Shown here piece by piece: positions 55,965 through 64,000 of a DNA stretch of 64,000 bases (within the stretch, counting starts at the first letter, position 1; each line of letters starts with the position of its first letter). The DNA lies in NCBI GenBank assembly GCA_963377175.1, contig CAUJNA010000465.1, positions 159,501 through 223,500 on the forward strand, in the 5' to 3' direction. Origin of the DNA: Effrenium voratum (lineage: Eukaryota; Sar; Dinophyceae; Suessiales; Symbiodiniaceae). The notes beneath the pieces are model-generated. The model saw nothing but the letters and a program-made list of their open reading frames with translations, was not told the origin of the DNA and did no database searches. Both the position numbers and the translations under genes were made by a program.

Positions 55965-57190
55965 AAACTAGAGGACGATTGGCCCGAAAGCATTTTTCCA
56001 CAGGTGCTCATCCAGCTGCGGAGACACCTTTTTACATCGCTGCGGCGAGCGTGTCTGCGCGCGGCGATGCTCAGTGTGTATGGTCACATGAGAGCTCCAT
56101 CTCATCATCCTACTTTCCTCTCGAACTGCGCCGCGCGATTTCTCACGAAAGTGGTCTGCGCAAGCTGCATTGTTCCAGGCTGCTGCGCGCAAGTTGCTCT
56201 CTGCAAGCTGCTGCGCGCAAGTGCTCTGTGCAAGTTGCTCTGCGCAAGTGCTCTGAGCAAGTTGCTCTGCGCAAGTGCTCTGCGCCAGTTGCTCCGCGCA
56301 AGCGCTTTGCGCATGTGCTCTGCGCAAGTTGGTCTGTGCAAGTTGCTCTGCGCCTGCTCTGTGCAAGTTGCTCTGCGCAAGTGCTCTGAGCAAGTTGCTC
56401 TGCGCAAGGGCTCTGCGCCAGTTGCTCCGTGCAAGCGCTTTGCGCATGTGCTCTGTGCAAGTTGGTCTGTGCAAGTTGCTCTGCGCAAGTGCTTTGTGCA
56501 ATTGCTCTGTGCAAGTTGCTCTGCGCAAGTTGCTCTGCGCAAGTGACTCTGCGCAAGTTGCTCTGCGCAAGTGCTGCCGGAGCTGCGGGGGTGTGCTCCG
56601 CGTACTACGTTTGTACTTAAAAGTTGCGATTCTCCAGCCGGAGCTGCGGGGGTGTGCTCCGCGTACTACGTTTGTACTTAAAAGTTGCGATTTTCCAGCC
56701 TGAGCTGCGGGAGCACGCTCCGCATACTACGTCTGTACTTAAAAATTGCGATTTTCCACCCGGAGCTGCAGGAGCACGCTCCGCGTACTACGTTTGTACT
56801 TAAAAGTTGCGATTTTCAAGCCGGAGCTGCGGGGGTGTGCTCCGCGTACTACGTTTGCACTTAAAAGTTGCGATTTTCCAGCCTGAGCTGCGGGAGCACG
56901 CTCCGCGCACTACGTAGCTGCAGGAGCACGCTCCGCGTACTACGATTGTACTTAAAAGCTGCGATTTTCAAGCCGGAGCTGCCGCGGACCAGGGGGGAAT
57001 CGAACCCGCGACCGCGGGATTGCGAAAGCAGGCGCGCAAACCACGAGACAACTTCCAAAGGCCGTTTCGCGAGCAAGAATATTGCACGGCGCCACAGCGA
57101 GAGCGCTTCGACACGCACAATCTCCGCAGAGGGTTCGCCGAGACTAAGACAAATTCGCACGGCGCCACAGCGAGAGCGCTTCGACCACGC
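55965..57190. repeat. Segmental duplication, copy 2
   Basis: It matches 50,075-51,165 from AACTAGAGG through the tRNA-like sequence to the CACAGCGAGAGCGCTTCGAC word. The 13/14-bp array is longer here: a block of about 110 bp seems duplicated between 56,230 and 56,450. The copy is cut at 57,205 by the 15-bp minisatellite, where copy 1 continues into the 73-bp array. Confidence 0.93.
56985..57056 (-). other. Degenerate tRNA-like sequence, copy 2
   Basis: Identical A-box-like and B-box-like parts to the copy at 50,958-51,030. It has the same weak acceptor pairing. Confidence 0.4.
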
Positions 57191-57204
57191 GAATCTCCGC
57201 AGAG

Positions 57205-57515
57205 ATGTACCTATGTAACTTGGCTCTATGTAACTTGGCTCTATGTAACTTGGCTCTATGTAACTTGGCTCTATGCAACTTGGCTCTATGTAACTTGGCT
57301 CTATGTAACTTGGCTCTATGTAACTTGGGTCTATGTAACTTGGCTCTATGTAACTTGGCTCTATGTAACTTGGCTCTATATGTAACTTGGCTCTATGTAA
57401 CTTGGCTCTATGTAACTTGGCTCTATGTAACTTGGCTCTATGTAACTTGGCTCTATGTAACTTGTCCAAGGGCTCCGCACGGAAGAACCCTTCGCGATGC
57501 TTTCGGGAAAAAAAC
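57205..57515 (+). repeat. 15-bp minisatellite module, copy 3, with conserved flank
   Basis: About 16-17 TTGGCTCTATGTAAC units to 57,465. The same flank as copy 2 follows (AAGGGCTCCGCACGG, CCTTCGCGATGCTTTCGGG). After the flank the sequence differs from that after copy 2. Confidence 0.97.
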
Positions 57516-57897
57516 CTGCTAAAACCTCAGAAGCGAAGCAAAAAACCTCGAGTTTTTTATGTTTTCCAGAAGAAAAATGCAACACTCCCCACAAACGAGG
57601 ATCGAGGGCCGAAAAAAAAACGCAAAACAAAAAACTTGAGTTTTTGAAGGTCAGCGCAGCCAAAGTGCCGAGAGGGTTCACTTTGCAAATTGAAAAAGCA
57701 AAAAACCTTGAGTTTTCCACAGTTCGAACCCGGAAATGACGACAGGGCCAACAAATTTTGATCAGCGAAAAAACCGCAAAAAACCTCGAGTTTTTGAGCC
57801 TTGGAGCTCCGACATGACGGCAGGGCAAGCAAAAACAAGACAGAACACAAACTCGCCTAAATCTTTCAGGGTTTAAATTAATATAGAAACTAACTGT
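57510..57897. repeat. 390-bp module, copy 1 (second copy at 58,893-59,274)
   Basis: Direct repeat sharing AACCTGCTAAAACCTCAGAA, CAGAAGAAAAATGCAACACT, CCCACAAACGAGGATCGAGG, AAAGTGCCGAGAGGGTTCAC and GAGCCTTGGAGCTCCGA. Both end at a telomere-like array. GAGTTTTT words inside recall the 73-bp family. Confidence 0.93.
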
Positions 57898-57918
57898 TTA
57901 GGGTTTAGGGTTTAGGGT
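57898..57918 (+). repeat. Interstitial telomere-like array
   Basis: Three TTTAGGG units followed by TCAATCC. Confidence 0.95.
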
Positions 57919-58892
57919 CAATCCGATTTCAGGAAACGAGCAACACTTGGAACGTTGGACCCACAGCTGAAGCTCCCAAAGTATTCGGGGCCCAACAACA
58001 CATTTGGTTAAAAAGAATCTGGGCGCCCGCAAGTCGAAAGCGCCGCAGGCCTGCCATCAACATGTGATTACAAAAGCGTGGGTGGCCGCGAGCGGCCAAA
58101 AAATTAGATTCTTGATGCACAATTTAATAGGAAATCGACAAGCTCGAATCGGCTGCTCAAACATGTGATTGCAAAAGTCCGGATGACAGCAGGTCGATCA
58201 GAAAATGCGCTTCTTAACTGACAGTTTAATAGGAGCTCGACGAGTTCGAGTCGGCTGCCCAAAAGCCACCGCAGATCGGACCAAAAAATGCGTTTCTTAA
58301 CACACAGGTTATAATGCATTTTTTACTCAATCTACGGTCATCCGAACTTTTACGCTCGCATTTTTTAATTTTATGCAGCCGGCCCGAACTCGTCGATTTC
58401 CTATTAAACTGTCTATTAAGAAACGCATTTTTTGGTCGATCTGCGGTCATCCGGGCTTTTGCAATCACCTTTTTACAATTTTGGGCAACCGACTCGAAAT
58501 CGTCGGTTTCCTATTACACTCTGTTTATTGAGAAACGCATTTGCTTGATCGATCTGCGGTCATCCGGACTTTTGCAAACCTTTTTACAATTTTGGGCAAC
58601 CGATTCGGTTTCCTATTCCACTCTGTTTATTGAGGAACGCATTTGCTTGGTCGATCTGCGGTCATCCTGATTTTAGGCCGAGACAGGTTAATAGGAAATC
58701 GACGATTTCGAGCGGCCGACGATTTGACTTGGCTGGCAGTTCTTTATTAAATCTTAAGTAAAAACGAAACTTTTCAGTTCAAATGCAAGAAGTTTGCCAC
58801 TTGCAGCTTGAAAGAAAGACCGATTTATCGCAGCGAGCGCTAAAAAACCAAAAAAACCTTGAGTTTTTTAGAGTTGGCAGCCGGAAACCATG
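57919..58892. repeat. Second copy of the 55.0-55.96 kb modules, with an internal inversion
   Basis: 57,919-58,130 repeats 55,021-55,270. 58,130-58,310 carries forward units of the roughly 100-bp family. About 58,310-58,680 carries the same family on the opposite strand (TGCGGTCATCCGG words at 58,443 and 58,554). Forward orientation returns at 58,683 (AGACAGGTTAATAGGAAATC). 58,745-58,892 repeats the spacer at 55,816. Confidence 0.9.
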
Positions 58893-59274
58893 AAAAACCT
58901 GCTAAAACCTCAGAAGCGAAGCAACAAACCCTCGAGTTTTTTAGGTTTTCCAGAAGAAAAATGCAACACTCCCCACAAACGAGGATCGAGGGCCGAAAAA
59001 AAAGTAAAACACCTTGAGTTTTTGAAGGTCAGCGCAGCCAAAGTGCCGAGAGGGTTCACTTTGTAAACTGAAAAGCAAAAAAACATCGAGTTTTTGACGG
59101 TTCGAGCCCGGAAATAACGACAGGGCCAGCAAATGTTGAACAGCTAAAAAATCGTAAAAAACCTCGAGTTTTTGAGCCTTGGAGCTCCGAGATGACGGCA
59201 GGGCCAGCAAAAACAAGACAGAACACAAACTCGCTCGAATCCTTCAGGGTTTACATTAATATAGAAACTAATTG
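58893..59274. repeat. 390-bp module, copy 2
   Basis: Direct repeat of 57,510-57,897 with scattered substitutions and small indels. It again ends at a telomere-like array. Confidence 0.92.
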
Positions 59275-59296
59275 TTTAGGGTTTAGGTTTTAGGGT
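59275..59296 (+). repeat. Interstitial telomere-like array (one degenerate unit)
   Basis: TTTAGGG, TTTAGGT, TTTAGGG, directly followed by GTGAGCCGAAGG. The latter also follows composite copy A at 49,277. Confidence 0.93.
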
Positions 59297-60460
59297 GTGA
59301 GCCGAAGGAATGCACGCGCTCTTTAACGGGGCGCCTGTTGGATAGCTTTCACGGCGCCCCTCATCGCTGCGCGCACATCCATAGGCCGTGGACTTGCAAG
59401 TGCGCGCGGAGGCAAGTCGACGTCTTTGGCGCGGCCGTCTTCTAGATTTTGCAATTTCCCTGGAATGTCAAGGGGGCTCCGAAAGCCGGCGGTTTCCTCG
59501 GGCTCTTTCGGCTTTAGGTTTGGCGCGCGGGACACGCGCTGCAAGCGCTCGCCCGCTCTCAGCAGCCACTGCTCTGGCCTCCGGATTTCGCTATTCCCCT
59601 AGAATCTCAGGGGCTCCGAAAAAGCCCGGAAAGCTGAGACAAGAGCCGGCGGACCCGCGCGTCCCACGCGCAAAACCTGGAGCCGAAGAAGCTGCGAGCT
59701 TGTCCGGATTGAGGCAAAGCTGAAGGAGCCGCGGGCCGGCCCGGCGTTCGCGCGGAACTTCCGTCGTCTCGCGCTCAACTGCGATGTGTTTGAGCGCTCG
59801 CAGCGCGTGCCCCGCGTGCCAAACCTAAAGCCGAAAGCGGCAAAGCTCGCGGCTCTTAAACTTCGGGTTTCGCGCGCGGGGCGCGCGCTTTTTGGCTTGG
59901 CGCCGGGGAGCTCCGGGAAGCCCAAAAGCTCCGGGAAGGAGACAAGAGCCGGCGGACCCGCGGAAGTTTTCCTCGAGGCTCTTTCGGCTTTAGGTTTGGC
60001 GCGCGGGGCACGCGCTGCGAGCGCTCAAGCACATTGTAGTTGAGCGCGGGGCGACGCAGAGTCGCGGAAGTTCCGCGCGAACGCCGGGCCGACCCGCGGC
60101 TCCTTCAGCTTTGCCTCAATCCAGATAAGCTCGCAGCTTCTTCGGATCCAGGTTTTGCGCGTGGGACGCGTGGCAAAGCTCGCGGCTCTTAAACTTCGGG
60201 TTTCGCGCGCGGGGGCGCCGTATGTCAAAGCTGCCGGGCTCCGACAAGCTCCCGAGATGCCTTGGTTCCCGGGAAGCCTTGGGAAGCTCCGGGAAGGCTC
60301 ATAAGGAGCCTCATAAGAAGCGCTGCAAGGAGCCTTATAAGGCAACACCTTCCGCGAAGCCGAAATCTCGAGGGGTTTGGGGTTATACAAGATATACAGA
60401 CATTTGATGTCTGCATTCTGAGTGCTAGGGCTTGGCGACCACGCTGGGCGACCGGCTCAG
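59297..60460. repeat. GC-rich module related to 49.28-50.07 kb, with a long inverted repeat
   Basis: The left part matches 49,277-49,560. The inverted repeat at 59,657-60,170 is listed separately. The right part (60,210-60,330) has CTCCGGGAAG and GAAGCCT-like short repeats. Frames up to 121 codons are shared with other non-coding copies. Confidence 0.75.
59657..60170. repeat. Long inverted repeat, arms about 181 and 190 bp, spacer 143 bp
   Basis: The left arm starts CGCGTCCCACGCGCAAAACC and ends CCTAAAGCCGAAAG (59,837). The right arm starts CTTTCGGCTTTAGG (59,981) and ends TTTTGCGCGTGGGACGCG. Intermediate words match as complements, with a few indels (for example AAGCTGAAGGAGCCGCGGG against CCCGCGGCTCCTTCAGCTT). 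Confidence 0.9.
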
Positions 60461-60475
60461 TAGGGTTTAGGGTTT
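60461..60475 (+). repeat. Interstitial telomere-like array (two units)
   Basis: TAGGGTTTAGGGTTT followed by AAGCTT. Confidence 0.85.
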
Positions 60476-61231
60476 AAGCTTGGCGGCGCGCTGAAGAAAA
60501 CTTGAGTTGTGTTTTTTTTCAATTTTGACACATCTCAGTTTTCGGCAATCCCGCCGCTCGAGCCCAGCAATCGGGCGCCGATAAGAGCGAGGGCCTGAAC
60601 GGCCGCTTCGCCTCTTTTTCCCTCCCGCGCCGATTAGAGCGGCGCTTCGCATTTTAGGTTCTAAACTACCCCATTATCGGAGGCTTTGGGGAAAGGACTG
60701 GCTCTGTTTTTTCCGCCTAAACCATGGATTTCGCTTTTGCAACAATGTGGCTTGCCGAAGAGCATCCCCTTGGCTTTCTAAACTACCCCAGCCCTCATTG
60801 GCTCATCGGAGGTTTTGGGGAAAGGACTGGATATTTTATCTATTCAAGGAGTAGCTTGCCAAAGATGGCCCCCTTGAAGCTATTGGCTCAGACGAGTGTA
60901 TGATTACTGGCAGGAGGTTCCTTTGTAGGAACATGCTGTTTCGCAACCAAGAAAGCAAGCCTATTTGCGCAAAAAATGCTTGGAACTGCAAATTGGCTCA
61001 GCCCATGAGACTTGGCACAAACGCAAGAAACTTGAAGAAAGCAAGCCTTTTGAGCAAAATGCTTGGAAGGAAGCTGGCTCAGCCCTCTGCAAGCATATTA
61101 CCCGTGTGCAAAAGTTATCAATAGAAAGGATCTGCAAAGCTCCTTGTGCTTGGCGTGTACCCCCATGCTGTTTCGCGGTCAAGAAAGCAAGCCTTTGCGC
61201 CAAAAATGCTTGGCTCAACCCTCTGCAAATT
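60476..61231. other. No gene; repeat words shared with 48.0 and 52.5-53.0 kb
   Basis: CTAAACTACCCCA and GGAGGxTTTGGGGAAAGGACTGG occur twice at 60,661-60,830. TTACTGGCAGGAGGTTCCTT, GCGCAAAAAATGCTTGG and GCTCAGCCCATGAGAC at 60.9-61.1 kb belong to dispersed modules. Confidence 0.7.
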
Positions 61232-61249
61232 GGGTTTAGGGTTTAGGGT
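61232..61249 (+). repeat. Interstitial telomere-like array (two units)
   Basis: It is at the end of composite copy C. Confidence 0.93.
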
Positions 61250-61870
61250 TCACAGGGTTTGAGACATGGAAATCTTCATAGCGTCGTCAATCAAAAGTTT
61301 CGATCTCAATCCCACCCACCCAGGCCCGCTACCAAGGGCTAGCTTCCACACCAGCGCAAATCAACAAATCGGACGCAGCGAAAGCAGGGCGCTCGCGTAG
61401 CGCGACCAACGAAGTAGGTGACACATTGCAAAAATCGGCGAGCGGCGAACAAGACGAATTGACAAACGGCAGGCGATGTGTTGCAAGGGCAGAGAGTAGT
61501 TGCGAGTTTCTGCGCGCAAGGGGCCAGGAAACTAGGCCCGCTGAGAAGCGCTTCATGAAGTAGCCTCAACGGCTTGGCGATGATTTCGCGTTCGCGTTTA
61601 GCTGAGTTGCAGCGCCCCCCACCAGCTTGGAAGTTCTGCGCCGCGCAAAGCCAAGAGCGTTTCGATCGCAGAGCCGACTAAGCGAAAATGAACGGCCGCC
61701 GCGCTTTTTTTTATTGCCGGAAGTGGAAAACCACGGCACGGCCACGAAAAACATTGCCCGGCAGCCTGGATCGAGGCCGCGAAAAAAACAAGCGCGCACG
61801 GGAGGAACCGAGCCCGGGACCACCCGCAAGGACCGAGAGGAAGTGGAAGTGCTCCGAGGCTCCCTTCATG
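61250..61870 (-). mobile_element. Composite tRNA-like element, copy C (ends in telomere-like repeat)
   Basis: On the minus strand it has a B-box-like GGCTCGGTTCC (complement at about 61,803-61,813), a T-rich run, GGCAATGTTTTTCGTGGCCG, CCACTTCCGGCAATA, TTCATGAAGCGCTTCTCAGC, GGGTGGGATTGAGATCGAAA, then GAACCCTAAACCCTAAACCC. It is collinear with copy A over about 500 bp in opposite orientation. The A-box end is not clear. Confidence 0.65.
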
Positions 61871-61977
61871 GAGTTGCGCGGGGTTGGCCAACAAGTGATC
61901 TTCGAGCCCGCGTCGTTGTCCCAGAAGATCACAAGGCGGCTGCTTCAACCCACCCCAATACCACCCAGAGACAAATC
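61871..61977. other. Short unassigned segment
   Basis: It lies between composite copy C and the next telomere-like array. No motif. Confidence 0.5.
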
Positions 61978-61994
61978 TTTTAGGGTTTAGGGTT
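61978..61994 (+). repeat. Interstitial telomere-like array (two units)
   Basis: TTTTAGGGTTTAGGGTTTT. It is the last such array in the window. Confidence 0.93.
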
Positions 61995-63780
61995 TTAATT
62001 TGGACCCCGGCAGGGCGAGTGATAAGGGAAGCGCTTGATCGCGCGTAGACAACAAGCCCGCAGCGCAAACGCTTGAAATTCGCATCCTTATTCTGCGACG
62101 GTTTGAGCGCAAAGAGTCGCAACGCCGGCCACGTCGCTTGGCCGATTCGCACCGCTTCATAAGGAGACGCGGGCGCCTGCAACGCAGCTGCTTGAGGCTT
62201 GCGCAGGCCGGCAAGGAGTCGACGGCTGGCTGCGACGACTTCGCCGCGAGCAAGCGGCGGCGGATAGTTCAGGTGAAGGCTGCAGCGATTTAATCGCCAG
62301 CGCTGGTCGAGCGCTGCAGCTGGAGCAAGTTGAGTCGCAGAAGCGTTTGCCGCGTGAAAGTTGCGGCTGCACTGGCTTGAGCCCAAAGCTTCACTGCGCG
62401 AGACTGGGGCGGTCGCGCGCGCTTGGGCTTCGCAACCGGCCTTCGCGCGCGGAGCTGTTTTGCTTGCGAGGCTCGCAAAGGCCAGCGAGGGGCTGACGGC
62501 TGTAACGACTTTGAGCGAGCGTTGGGCCATAGTTGAGGCCAAGGCTGCAGCGATTTCAACGCTAGGAGTTGCAGATACGTTCCCCGCTTGAAGGCGCAGC
62601 TGCGACGGTTGGGGCTCAAAGCTTTGCTCTGGGGCACGCGCTGGCCACGTCGCTTGGTCGACTCGCCGCGGGCTCCTTTGTAGAAAGGAGGCCGCGTGAA
62701 AGTTGCGGCTGCGCTGGCCTGAGCCCAAAGCTTCGCTGCGCTAGACTGGGGCGGTCGCGCGCGCTTGGGCTTCGCAAGCGGTCTTCGCGCGCGGAGCTGC
62801 TCTGCTTGTGACGCTCGCAAAGGCCGGCGAGGGGCCGACGGCTGTAACGACTTTGAGCGAGCGTTGGGCCATAGTTGAGGCCAACGCTGCAGCAATTTCA
62901 ACGCTAGGCGCAAACACTTGAAATTCGCATCTTTATTCTGCGACGGTTTGAGCGCAAAGAGTCGCAAGCGCCGGCCACGTTGCTTGGCCGATTCACACCG
63001 CTTCATAAGGAGAGGCGGGCGCCTGGCTTGAGGCTTGCGCAGGCCGGCAAGGAGTCGACGGCTGGCTGTGACCGGAGGATAGTTCAGGCGAAGGCTGCAG
63101 CGATTTAATCGCTAGCGCTAGCCGAGCGCTGCCGCTGGAGCGAGTTGAGTCGCAGAAGCGTTTGCCGCGTGAAAGTTGCGGCTGCACTGGCCTGAGCCCA
63201 AAGCTTCGCTGCGCTAGACTGGGGCGGTCGCGCGCGCTTGGGCTTCGCAAGCGGTCTTCGCGCGCGGAGCTGCTCTGCTTGTGACGCTCGCAAAGGCCGG
63301 CGAGGGGCCGACGGCTGCAACAACTTTGAGCGAGCGTCGGGCCATAGTTGAGGCCAAGGCTGCAGCGATTTCAACGCTAGGAGTTGCAGATTGCTTGAAG
63401 GCGCAGCTGCGACGGTTGGAGCCCGAAGTGTGCTCTGGGGCAGTCGCGCGCGCTGGCCACATCGCTTGGTCGACTCGCCGCGGGCTCCTTCGCGCGACGC
63501 GCGGGCGATCTGCTTCAAAGGCGAGCAAGAGGTCGGCAACAACCGTCGGCCGTTTGCGTTGCGCAGAGGCTGGCGACAAGCCGTCGTCCGTTCGCTGGCT
63601 GCGTTCAAAGCGCAAGGCGGCAGCGACGGATCAGTTATAGGGGCCATCGTTCAGGGCGCGGCTCCTGCAATCCGTGAGCGTTGGGGGCCATAGCGCAGGC
63701 CACGGCTTCAACGATTTCGTCGCAGGCGTGCCTCGCCTTGTTAGGCAAAGCTTTGCAAGGCCGGAACAGATTTGCCGCGC
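61995..63780. repeat. GC-rich region of overlapping diverged duplications
   Basis: GCGTGAAAGTTGCGGCTGC recurs at 62,352, 62,694 and 63,167. GACTGGGGCGGTCGCGCGCG, GCGCGCGGAGCTG and GGCCATAGTTGAGGCCAA follow in order in each. TCGACGGCTGGCTG and GTTCAGGxGAAGGCTGCAGC recur near 62,218 and 63,055. Minus-strand frames up to 376 codons cross these repeats. They are Arg/Ala/Ser/Gln-rich with no domain, and I judge them products of GC-rich repetition. Confidence 0.8.
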
Positions 63781-64000
63781 GGCCGAAAGGGCAGACCCTT
63801 TGATGTTATCAAGGGTTTTTTGCCAAGTGGCAGCCCAATGGCCAGATCTGATTTGGGCTACGGATGGCCAGGCTCCTATGACCCCGTATAAAGAATTTAT
63901 CAGCGGCCGGGCCAAGCCATTTCCAGCCCCGATGGGCCATTTTATCAAGGTCGATGGCCGTTTTATCAAGGCGACCAAGGCCAATGGCCATGTCATCAAG
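63781..64000. repeat. Inverted relatives of the TTGATAAAxTGGCC family
   Basis: GGGCCATTTTATCAAGG, GGCCGTTTTATCAAGG and GGCCATGTCATCAAG are complements of the words at 47.6-47.9 kb. The family continues past the window edge. Confidence 0.7.

Noticed and set aside
61598..62728. 376-codon minus-strand frame
   Set aside because: It spans composite copy C, a telomere-like array and the GC-rich duplications. It has no domain, and its parts recur as non-coding repeats.

Overview
This window looks like nuclear DNA of a dinoflagellate, most likely of the Symbiodiniaceae type. That is an inference from four things. There are no compact bacterial-style genes. Microsatellites are very abundant. Short TTTAGGG arrays (the plant/dinoflagellate telomere motif) are scattered inside the sequence. 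The recognisable coding relics are two Ty1/copia lineages and a KDZ-transposase-like family that I associate with dinoflagellate genomes. No intact host gene could be recognised. Host exons may be too short, or too interrupted by introns, to see without transcripts.

Layout. 1-6.25 kb: a decayed copia retrotransposon, cut by the left edge of the window. Its pol linker is split by about 3.3 kb of inserted DNA: a near-perfect 196-bp satellite (1142-3866), a TGAG microsatellite (3869-4288) and short flanks. 6.25-16.75 kb: mostly unrecognised sequence with one large TGTGTN microsatellite. 16.76-18.3 kb: a hairpin-forming inverted repeat, then a broken KDZ-like transposase gene. 18.3-32.25 kb: unrecognised sequence broken up by GGGT, GCTT, CATT, GAGC/GAGG and a 2.2-kb ATGT microsatellite, with one possible exostosin-family exon at 27.35 kb. 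32.25-39.57 kb: diverged duplications, degenerate minus-strand reading frames, CTA and ACAT microsatellites, and the first copy of a 15-bp minisatellite module.

39,571-46,218 is a full-length, frameshifted copia element of a second lineage. It has 146-bp LTRs differing at 7 sites, a tRNA-iMet-like primer binding site, gag with a zinc knuckle, protease, integrase, reverse transcriptase, RNase H and an extra open region after pol. It sits in GA/GATA-rich microsatellite DNA.

47-64 kb is a GC-rich mosaic of non-coding modules reused several times in both orientations. Nine short TTTAGGG arrays, all with the G-rich strand on +, lie at module boundaries. The modules include a composite tRNA-like element that ends in telomere-like repeats (three copies), a 1.1-kb segmental duplication containing 13/14-bp and 61-bp arrays and a degenerate tRNA-like sequence, 73-bp arrays, the 15-bp minisatellite with a one-sided conserved flank, and a 180-bp inverted repeat. 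The uniform orientation suggests a subtelomere-like region with the chromosome end to the right. This mosaic is the most novel part of the window. No gene system in the operon sense is present.
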